NCBI GenBank assembly: GCA_914767715.1
Contig: OU612072.1
Location: 14,632,001 to 14,696,000, forward strand
DNA from: Membranipora membranacea
Taxonomy: Eukaryota > Bryozoa > Gymnolaemata > Cheilostomatida > Membraniporidae
DNA length: 64,000 nucleotides
Direction: 5' to 3'
Position 1 is the first letter of the stretch. Each line of letters starts with the position of its first letter. Made by a program: the position numbers and the translations under genes. The notes under the pieces were generated by a model that worked only from the letters and a program-made list of their open reading frames with translations, was not told the origin of the DNA and searched no databases. This document shows, piece after piece, positions 12,388-22,900 of the stretch.

Positions 12388-14147
12388 ATGGGTGAGTTAA
12401 CTCTCATATTGCTCCAATGTCACCAGGTAAACTCTCTGACGTTAAGTGGGCATTTGTAGTAACAAAGATACAACATACAGTGGTGCGCGTACCAATGCAC
12501 AACACACAGGTCTTCAGCTAGAAACCATGAGTCAAACGCTGTTTCAAGGCCTTCTCTAGTACAACCTCCTCATGGCCGGCCCCAGCAGCATGAAGCCACC
12601 CCTGTGTGTTGCTGAGCATCTCAATCAATCTCATCGATCCCTCAGTGCATTTTGTAAGTTTCGGTGGTTTGACCGAAACTTACATATATGCATCGATGGA
12701 AGTTTATTGTAAACATACACTGTATCATAAAATTATATTAATATCCCTCTTATGCTAAAAGTAAATACATCATTGTACAACTTTTCTACTAACAACATAC
12801 TATGCCAAAAATTGAATACATGCTTTACAAAGAAGTGAATACACAAACTTAATAAACTGAATCTTGATACTTGATATTTGACAAATTTTATCTTTACGAT
12901 AATTAGAACTGCCGTCCAATCTATTTATCTGTTTACATTGTGTGTTCATGCGGAGATGATGGTGAGATTTAAATGCCATCACCTTTGCAATGTATATGCC
13001 CAAATTTCTAGCCTGTTACCCAGTCTTAATTATATTTTAGGTGGTAGATACAGTTTCTTCATGCTCATTGCGCTTTATGTTGTTGGTAAGTTATAAGGGG
13101 TAAAATATACAACAGTTTCTGCTGTGTCTGAAATGAAAGGCAGTTAACAAAATAATACAAATTATAAATTTAATTATCAGTCTCATCTAGATTAAATGCC
13201 AAAAACTCCACTGTTTATCTTCTCACAAATATTTTTATAAAACTTGAATGCAGATGTTTTTTTAGGAACGATACCTCAGCTCTCATTGTGTTAGATGATT
13301 GTTTAACAAAATAAAATCTAAATTTAATGGTAGAAAATCACTCTGCATTCTGATTACCTTGTACAGTGTGAGCTATGTTTGGTAACCGAGCTTTGGTAAC
13401 ATGTTGAAAACCAATATTCTGTTGCCATGTAACCAACCATATTTTCCTGTTTACATGTAGATTTTCCGGCATATTCAGCTTAATTGCCAGTTTGTCTGAT
13501 ATGTAACTACCATTCTCACAAACTATGTTTCATGATGAGTTTATAATAACCATAATGTTAAACTGTATCCAATTCACTGCCATACTTTAAATGTAATTTT
13601 GTATTTCTAGGATGCAGTTATGCATCTTTAGACTTCGAAGGCGGTAAGTACTGACCTGATTTAGGTCAAATTTTCCGGAAATATGATAGTATGTCTGTAT
13701 TTAGGTTTTATGACCTTATGAAACCCTTATAATTTAAGCCACATCTCCTTGATTGCGAAAAAAAAAGAAAAAACAAATTGATAAACTATTCAACTTTTCA
13801 ATCAAAACCTGGCCCCTAATTTTGGTTTTCTAGGTTTGATATGCGATACGAAATATGTTTTTTTTCTTATAAATGTATATTTTTTTGTTACAGCTTGTGC
13901 TGACGGATTTAACAGCCCAATACTCAAAATTGAAGAAGCAAATGGCCTCATTAATGAGTCATGCATTGAGAAAGTTTATGTCTTACATGAGTTTGAATAT
14001 CATTTACATATTTTGAAAGGTCAAGTTTTTGACAAACTAGATTTATGCCATCAAAATTATATGTATATAAAGGCATACAAAGGTCATAACTTACAAAACA
14101 GCATTGCACGAAGTCCCAAAAGACAAAAACAGCAAAGTTTAAAGTGA
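12388..14147 (+). CDS. Truncated paralog of the 12-Cys secreted protein
   Basis: Coding exons are 12388-12391 (ATGG), 13041-13085, 13611-13643 and 13894-14147. Exon 1 is again four bases and exon 2 is again 45 bases, with the same phases. They encode MGGRYSFFMLIALYVVG, clearly homologous to the signal peptide of the minus-strand gene. Exon 3 is a 33-base cassette (CSYASLDFEG) absent from the other gene. Its phase allows it to be skipped. Exon 4 opens ACADGFNSPILK and keeps the second cysteine (NESC). At 13981 the exon runs into a 126-bp block that also occurs at 16254, so the remaining frame to the TGA at 14145 is repeat sequence. The rest of the two-repeat domain is missing. It may be a decaying gene or a short new secreted peptide. 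Confidence 0.5.
13981..14106 (+). repeat. 126-bp duplicated block, copy 1
   Basis: Nearly identical to 16254-16381. The only visible difference is an extra TA in the 'atgtatata' stretch of copy 2. It starts 'tcttacatgagtttgaatat' and ends 'caaaacagcattg'. It lies inside the last exon of the 12-Cys paralog. The two copies flank 2.15 kb. Confidence 0.9.
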
Positions 14148-14150
14148 TCA

Positions 14151-14628
14151 GGAAAGCAAAAAACAACCACTGCTCATCTCAAAACTCTTCCATAGCAATG
14201 TACAAAAAAAGCAAAGGTAGATTGTAGATTGAATGATTTAACCTATAATTTAAATTGCGAAAACCCAGGGACTAAAAGGGGCTAGAGTATATTATCTCCC
14301 CTGTTACAAATGAAAACTAAAATATCTTTGCCTACGCTTCCATTGTCCAATACTGCATTTTGATATTTCTAGTGTAAGTGAAGCAGCCTTGTAATTGTTT
14401 TAGGCTGGCCCGGGCTAGGCTTACTGTTATAATGTAATGATCACCATTTAAGTGTCATTCTGTTACAGGGGAGATTAAATATTCTAGACCCTACTAGACA
14501 CTGGGTTGTTGCACTTTAAAATAGGTTACATCATTCAATAATGTCCTTATGCGCAAAAATTCACTTTTTACCTTCATTGCTATGGCAAATACTTGATATG
14601 AACAGTGGTTGATTTTTGCTTTTCTTAA
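14151..14628. repeat. Fold-back element, arms about 160 bp
   Basis: The left arm 14151-14308 is the inverted, diverged copy of the right arm 14462-14628. The outermost bases are AGCAAAAAACAACCACTG against its inverse, and the inner ends are TCTCCCCTGTTAC against GTAACAGGGGAGA. The 150-bp centre has no open frame, so this is a non-autonomous fold-back or MITE. It sits immediately after the stop of the truncated 12-Cys paralog. Confidence 0.8.
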
Positions 14629-16253
14629 AGGGCAACCAAGGTTTCAAACTACTTCTCATTAATTAATACTAGATTGCACCTTCTTCATAGGGAAAAAGAC
14701 AAAATATAATTCGGGTGATTATCCAGCCAGAATTCTTGTGAAACGTTTCTTCCATCAGGTACTCAAACTCAGCTAAAATAGAATACCACAGAGCAGTTTC
14801 CTGTTCCTGTTATTATTTAGCCTGTGCTCTATCATCATTACAGCGATGTCTTGGAACCTACCCTAAACTGAAGTGTTACCCAGCTTAGAGTCAGCAACTA
14901 CTTTAAGTTTTGCATCACGTAATGCAGAAAGCTGATGCTGCCCAGCACATTATTTACTACCCATTAATGCATTGCTGCATGCATTAATGCATGCATTAAT
15001 GCATTGATGCTGTACAATGGCAACCGCAATCATGAGAAAGAATGAAACACAGCTTTCTTGTTCACGATATTGGGAGAATTTCCAACGGTATTGGAAATCA
15101 ATGCCTTGCTTGTTTGTATAGTTTGCATTAATTATTGATTTCTGTGGGTCAAACATTGCCTACTAGATCAATACATTGTTTAAAATTCCTGAAAAATTGA
15201 TTTTTATATAGTTATTGTTTGGTATCTTCAAACGATATTGATTGATTTTGGAGTATATGATAATATTTTTGTTATTTGGTCCAACTGTTTTGGTGCAAAA
15301 ATTAATTTCACTGCGAGATCAAACTCAGGTAACAAGTATCTTTGTTATTTATGAGGTGTTAGCAAATGTAAATCTGAGCGGTCTGTCAACCAGAATGATC
15401 GATGCTTTAATAAATCAAAATTTCACTATCGGATGTCTCAAAATTGTTACACTCGGACTTTCAATTAGACAAATTTGTTAGCAAATCGCCCACTCAGAAT
15501 GTATAGTTCCATCATTATGTGAGCGGTTTGTGAGCGATGAAGGCTATTTTTAATTGAAAGCTCCCCCTCCTCATAGTTCTGTCTCTTCAGAGTGTCACAG
15601 CTGATTCAGGGCGGAAGACGCAGTATGGCAAAACCAATCAATGTGATTGTGATGATCTGTTAAATGTAATGCAAGCAAGTTAATTTAATACCAGTGGCGT
15701 CATATCCATCATGATTGGGGATTTGTCCGGAGAAGAGGGTTAGTTGTTGATATATAAGTCGAGTATTTTAAAGAAAAATCAAAAGCCATCACCTGAATGG
15801 ATGGGGAAAGTTCACTGCAATGGAAACTCGGCAGCAGTTGTGACGTGTGAAACTGTTACTAAACAGCCTCAAATATATCACCAACTCTACAATTTGACGG
15901 AGTTGTTGTTATAAAACAAAGCAAGTTCTTTAACAAAATCCTCTCTTGTTTGCGTTAGTTTGTGGTGTGCAAAAGAAAAGGGAAGGGCACCTCCAGCAGT
16001 GAAAGTATACTACCTGAGTTTGACCATATGAAAGTTCATAAACCCAAAGGTACCTGACAAAAACAGTGAATACCAAAACTGACCCTCATAATTGCCTGCA
16101 GCAATCAAGTGGAAGTACCACCCATTAGAAATAATCGAGAATATCAGCTTTAAGCATTCTGAATGCGTTTATTGTATTCAAATATATAAAGATAAATATA
16201 TACAAAACTTTCTAAATATTGAAATATACAATGTAGAAATTATTTTGTGTGAA
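14629..16253. other. Region between the two 126-bp blocks, no gene seen
   Basis: Contains a short palindromic cluster of ATTAATGCATGCATTAAT units (14963-15005) but no supported exon. An open frame at 15242-15481 is hydrophobic at its start but has no family, start context or splice support. Confidence 0.4.
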
Positions 16254-16381
16254 TCTTACATGAGTTTGAATATCATTTACATATTTTGAAAGGTCAAGTT
16301 TTTGACAAACTAGATTTATGCCATCAAAATTATATGTATATATAAAGGCATACAAAGGTCATAACTTACAAAACAGCATTG
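16254..16381 (+). repeat. 126-bp duplicated block, copy 2 (128 bp)
   Basis: Direct repeat of 13981-14106. The flanks on both sides differ from those of copy 1. No matching target-site duplication could be seen. Confidence 0.9.
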
Positions 16382-16428
16382 AAATAAGAATAAAAAAAAC
16401 GTTGAAAGATGGAGAAAAATGACACACA

Positions 16429-16480
16429 TATGTATGTATGGGAAGTGTATGTATGTATGTATGTATATAATTATGTATGT
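16429..16480. repeat. (TATG)n microsatellite
   Basis: An imperfect TATG/TGTA tetranucleotide run about 50 bp long. Confidence 0.8.
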
Positions 16481-16610
16481 TTTATTATTTTCCTCCTAAA
16501 ATCATTATGAAATGATGCACCGGAGAGAATTCCACTAGAAAAAAATTGTTCTAATGAAATGCAAAAATAAAAATTTACAAGGTTATTCATTCAGTAATTA
16601 AAATAAAACT

Positions 16611-16865
16611 CTAAAATTTACCATACTTATAGAAAAATGATCTCATCAATTTCGCTGTTCGACAGACAGGCATATTTGTTGTCAAGGAAACTCGTGTTCG
16701 CCTGCTGGTCTTATAAGTTATTAGCTCTCTGAGCGGATGACCAGGGTTATTATCGATCTTGCTCATTAGCCTTCTGGTAATGTCATCTATGAATGATACC
16801 ACAGGCTGAAGATTATGATTACCAATTGCCTCATCATGGGCCACATAAATAAAAAAGCCTGCCAC
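16611..16865 (-). pseudogene. Possible LINE C-terminal remnant
   Basis: The open frame reads NHNLQPVVSFIDDITRRLMS, then KIDNNPGHPLRELI and SRRTR. The 'R-x-x-S-K-I-x-x-N-P-x-H-P-L-x-x-L-I ... S-R-R-x-R' arrangement is common near the C-terminus of LINE polyproteins. No start codon context or RT motif accompanies it. It begins just after a CATTAG that could serve as a splice acceptor. An alternative 3' exon of the neighbouring propeller gene is therefore a second, less likely reading. Confidence 0.35.
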
Positions 16866-16931
16866 CTAATGTCAAATGCCGATTTGGCACTTGGGCCATT
16901 TTTCTAAGGGAAAGCTAACAATTATGTTTTG

Positions 16932-19900
16932 CTAGGCTCGTTTTTGGCCATTCATTTCATGAACATCTATCGAGGATCCTCTTATAGGACTCAATTTCTT
17001 CTCTTTGGCCTCTTTCTTCTCTTTGGCCTCTTTCGTCTCTTTGGCCTCTTTCTTCTCTTTGGCCTCTTTCTTCTCTTTGGTGTTCTTCTTTCTCTTCTTT
17101 GGGCTCTGACTATCACTTTTCTTTTTGCCGTGTGATATTTTTGGTTCTGTTACCGTGACCATTTCCGTTGAGTTGGGAGCGTACATATGTTCTTCCGCAC
17201 CCTCCTTCTCATTCACTTCGGGTTGTACTTTTGTGGCAGGGAATGAGTGTATGGCAGCTCTCATATACACGATGAAACCTTCACCAAACTCACCAACGTA
17301 CGATACTTCCATAAAGATGCATAATCGAGGAGCTCGGCCTTTACGGAAATCCACATATGTGAAAGTTAGCCACAGCCCTCCTGGTATTATTGTAAGCGAT
17401 CCAAAGAACACTGCCACTCCAATACCAAAACTGTGGTGAAGATGCTGCCCAGGTGGAACTGTAAAAAAGTAAAACATTCAAATAAGCTTTCTCCAAGTCA
17501 TGTACTCAACTAAATATAATTAGATGCATGATGCTGGAATTGTCAAAAATGTGTAAACAGAGTCTCCTCATATAGTCAGGGGTAGCCCATATATAGTTGG
17601 GGGGGGGGGGGGCTGCGTTGGGCGGGGGTTAAAGTCTGGGGGCCTGAGACTAGTCAGGGGAGAGCCTGTGGGATAATGATACATATATCAGAAAATATAA
17701 TCAACCTATACTGAGCAGCATCTTGTAATTGTGATAAATATAGACAATCCTAAATACTAGTGGCTATGGCTAACGTTACCAAGATCCAAGGTGTTACTCA
17801 CACACATGGTACATTTAACGGTGATATGAGTAGCACTACCATAGAACCATCATGCTTCTCTGCATGGTTTATACTCATAACTTCTGGGCTAATTGGTCAA
17901 TTACCTTCTTACTTTCACATTATATCCATCAATGTCTCAAATTACATATTGTAAAGTTTTGAGGATGGATGCGCATAACTTTCTGAGATTTAGCCAGATA
18001 AAAAAAAGCTCTTCTCGATTTTGTTTGTTGTTGTTTTGTTTGTTGCTTGTTTTGATGGCTCCCTGCAGGTCACATGACTTGTCACAGTGTTACGTTATTT
18101 CAGTCTGATGCAAGTATTGGCTGTTGTGATAATAGCTTTCATGGTAGCGATAATGATAGCTTAGGAAATTAATCTTGAGCTATTCTACAAACTTTATGAA
18201 TTTCCATGTACACCATCCATCTGTGTAGCACTATAGTGTGAGCACAGTACTTGACGTTTGATTTTTCCCTTTTTTCAAATCTCAAAGATGGTGTGTACAA
18301 AAAAGGAGCAGGGCAAATGATGGCATTTTACGTATTATGCAAGGCATAATATATATCGGTGGGAAATTTTGCATGGTACTTTAAACCACTGCTGCCACAG
18401 CTGGGCTTTGCCCAGCATAGCCACCAGTCAAAAATTTAAATAGAGAGTTGCGGCATCAAAACATCTAGCCAGTAGCGTTGAATGAAGTTATATGAGCTCT
18501 CAAAATGTAAGGAGTATCTTCTTCCCCAGCCATCCAACATTAGCAATGACATATGTTGAGGTTGACCAATCAGGTGCCTTTGAATCTAGCTGAGATCCAT
18601 CACTAATAAAAATGTTGGATCTCAGCTAGATCTTAAAGGCACCTGATTGGTCGACCTCAACATATGTCATCACTAATGGTGGATGGCTGGGGAAGCAGAT
18701 ACATTTTGAGAGCTCATATAACTCAATTCAACGCTACTGGCTAGATGTTTTGATGCCACAACTCTCTATTTAAATTTTTCACTGATGGCACTGAAGGGCA
18801 AAGCCCAGCTGTGTCAGCAGTGGTTTAAGTTTGAAATTGATTTACAGTAAGTACTCTTTTCCTACATGAACAAGAATCATTACCATAGACTACGAGGATA
18901 AATCACAGGTGTAAATATAATTGGTCCCTCATTAAAGTTGATAAAGTCATTTCTTTTGATTTTAATCATTAATTTTGATATTAAAGTTGATAAATTAATT
19001 GGTCCCTCATTAAAGTTGATAAAATCATTTCTTGATGACGGGCAACAATATGTATTTTATAATAAAACTGCTTCAGAAAGAAAACCAATAAACATAGGTG
19101 TCCCACAGGGTTCAATTTTAGCTCCAACTTTACTTCTTGTGTTCATCAATGATATGTTAAATTTACCCCTGTCCTCAACTGCTTATGCGTACGCATATGA
19201 TACTGTATTTATATGCCATCATAAAGATTCGCAATCTCTGGAGCAACATTGTAGGAGTGACTTGGGTGTCATCCAAGAATGGTGCTATAAAATCGGATGG
19301 CCATAAATATAAAAAAATCCCATTACCTTGTTTTTGGCAATGCAAAGCATAAATTTGATTTAAAATTCTCGAATACCACCCTGTTACGATCATCTACCAC
19401 TAAACTACTCGGATTTACAATTAGTGATTCGATGTCATTTGATAATCATATTGAATATATGAAAACTAAAATACAAAAAAATACCAATTTGTTACAATTA
19501 TGCAGAACATTTTTGACCACACTATCAGCCAGACAGTTTAATTTCGATTCATACATTGCCACATCATAAATGGAATACAATTTTTCACTATTCGGAAAAC
19601 ATTCCGCTACTTGAATGAAATAGACTGCCAATAAAAGTGTTAAGAAAAAATATCTTGGTGATATTTGTTTAGTTATTTTTAGTCCCTGAATGGGCCATCC
19701 ATGAAATAAACATTTAAATAATCAGAGGAACTGCTCCAGCTTATAAGCTTCAAAATGAAACAAGGAACAGCTCAATTGGTCAATCAGGACTAATAAAGTT
19801 ATGACTTATGAAAGTAAGGCCTCGCTGACGCTCGCTCGTGAGCCTTGTGCAGGGGGGGGATGTGATGTCATAGACGAACATTTCGCGTATATGTCTACCA

Positions 19901-22900
19901 TTAGAAACTTTGGACTCGTGTCATTTCGTCGAAATTGGATGAAACGAGTTGAAATCCAACATAGCTCTTGCCATAATAGAGATTAGCCCAAATCAAAAAC
20001 TTGAAGGAGATTAACACATTTTTTGTGGTGGCAAAAAGTTGGTTTCACTTTAACAATTCCATATACAAAAAAATTGGAATATTGGTTCAAAACCCTGATG
20101 TGACCTCACACCCAGGCTTTCCGTTATAACGAGCGGATATTGAAAGGGTCGAATTCAATACCTCATAACACAGCTTGTAGTGGTCCAAGAGGGTCAATTT
20201 TGGACTTGTTTCGAAGCTGATTAGCTGGAGAATCAGCTTTGATTATCTCAATTTTAATTTCATTGATGCTTTAAGGTTGAAATACACTGACAGCTAGTTT
20301 AAGAGCTTAAACTGTGTCGGGATAGCTGGTAGTAGCATTTCATTATCAACCACTTTCCCAACCACCATTACTCTCACATTCTCATTGTAAGTTCTAAATT
20401 GGTGGTTTGGAAATTGGTTGATAATGAAATGCTACTACCAGCTATCCGGTTTGAGCGCTTAAACTATAACTGACAGCTATCAGAGCAAAATCAGGGCTGA
20501 GTAGTGCGCGAAGCAACAGGGCCAACTGGGTAAGAGCAATTCCGAGTCAGCCAGATTGATATTATTGCTTGTTCCTACCGTAGTGATTTGAATGGTTCTT
20601 GAGTGTTATAAAATCTTACGTGTCACTGCATAGAGGACTGTCCACACAATTGCATTTATTACGCAGAGTCCAACAACCACGGTCACAGCTGCTATCTCCT
20701 CAGGTGGTAACGGACCTGCTGTAAGAAAGTGCATAGAATAAATAGCAGATAAATGGGTTGGGTTGGTGAGAGGACAATTCCGAATGTATCTATCGTTTCA
20801 GATCAATTAGATCAGGGAGTTAGTTTTGGTTTGGTTTCGGTCCCAAACTCTCTGATTAGATAAATGTTCGCAGTTATGGATATCTGACATAGGGGGACGT
20901 TCAGTATTTAGGTAAATTCTAGCGAATGCTTTGGTTCTTATTGGCTGATTGGAGGGAGAGAGCCAATGCCAGGTCAGATGTGAAAGTGATAGTAAATCAG
21001 TTTCACTTTCACTATATCTCAATCGGTGTTTACAGTGGCCTGACATCGGCTCTATTTCCCATCCAAGAGCAATTCCGTTCAGAACCAAAATATTGGCTAG
21101 CAAACTCCTTTACAAAATTGTGAAACTGGATTCATGCTAAGGCCGAAAAAGCTTGTTTTCTAGAGCAGCGTCAGCCAGGATCTTAACTCCTTGACATTAC
21201 GTAAAACTGCAGCAGTTTCTTTTAGACTCTTCGCAAATCAAACAGACGGCTGACAAGTATATCTAGAGTACAATGGTTTTTGGGCGTTATGATCAGATTA
21301 GCATGTTGCACAATGTCAATAAATGGATAGAAAGCAGCAAATCAGTGTGAGGAGTGTAATAAGCTCTATCTAACTATGAAATGATACACACAACAGCGAG
21401 AATAATGGTTAGAATCAGAAAAAATCGTGCTGTTATTTCGTGAGATTTTGTTTTCTGACCATCTCAGATATAATCGAATAAATCACACATGATCTGACTA
21501 GAAAGCAGGTAGACAGTTTTTAACACGACAAGCAATACAAAGACGCTTGAATCAGGATATATCTGACTCTGACTAAGATTAAAATGGCCCTGATATGTTA
21601 TTTTTGATTTGCAATAAAAGGTCACAAGTCAGCTGATTTGTGAAGTCAAAGGAATTAATATCCCACGATTGGCTTGCGACACAAATTGGAGTTGTCCCAA
21701 TGAAAAACTCTAACCCTGCCCGTGGCCTCATACATAACTGAAGTTACCCAAGTAAAAAGGGGGAAATATTGTGAAGCCACTGATGAAGCACAATATAAGC
21801 TGCTTCATATTTTTTATTTGTCATGCGTTAATGCCCTTATGTTCTGATCCAACTTTGGTATCAGAAAATTAATTGTGCATGGGTACATTTAGAAAAATTA
21901 TGCTGTTCAAAATGGGCACGAATAAACTGCCGTATGGGACATGTCATACAGCAGTCATGGCCTATAAAGCATTGTTGTTTGCGCTGTAGGGGCCGTTGAG
22001 TGCTGTAAGACATATGCTGTACAACACCTGCCACACATCTCACAACACGCGAGTATAAGATTGGACTTTGAAATAAGAAACTCATGATGATTGAAATGGG
22101 TAATACTCTAACTAGAAAATCCCTAAGTGGCCTGCCTTTAATTTTGTAATGATTGACAAAACTTGGTTGTCCTAGTATATAGAGATTTTAATGCTAAATA
22201 GTGTTGGATTTCAGGTCTATTTTTCATAAAATTCATTGGCGGTAGTCATATTAAAATTTAAGTAACTTGTGAGTAACTCAAATCCGGGATTTTGGCACTG
22301 TCTTTTCTTTTGGTGGCATTTAAGCATTTTGAAGCTACATTGCCAACAGTTACTTTGTCATGATTTTGACTCTTTATATTGTTATATAACTGATCATTTT
22401 TCATTGTTGAAGAAAACTTTATCTAAAAAGGGGTTATAACTACAGCGGAAATATTCATCGTGACTCAAAATTTTGAAAAAAAACAGAGTTACAACAGGAT
22501 CGGGCTTAAAGCTGTAACCTTTCAGCGCAGTAGTAGTAGTAGTAGTAGTGATTGGGTCAGAGCTGGTTGTAACAGGAAGAGAATCGGTACTACCTGATTC
22601 ACCGATGGTTGTGCTTACACTTGCACTACCATCGACGCTTGTACTACTTGTGCTGTTAAAACTGTCTGGAAATTAAGAATCAATATCATAGGTGAGCGAC
22701 AAATAGAGGTGAATGAGTTAGATTTGCAATCAGCAGAAATAGGCGCCAGAAACTCATATTATGTGAGGTGGTAAAATGATTTGTGAGCACTTTTGAATCT
22801 GTTGTGTCCGATTTCACAAAACAGCGAAATGGCCAAGTTTGGTGTGAGATTTTGATTTCGGAACCAAAACTGCCGATACCATTAGAAAACAACAGGAGTA

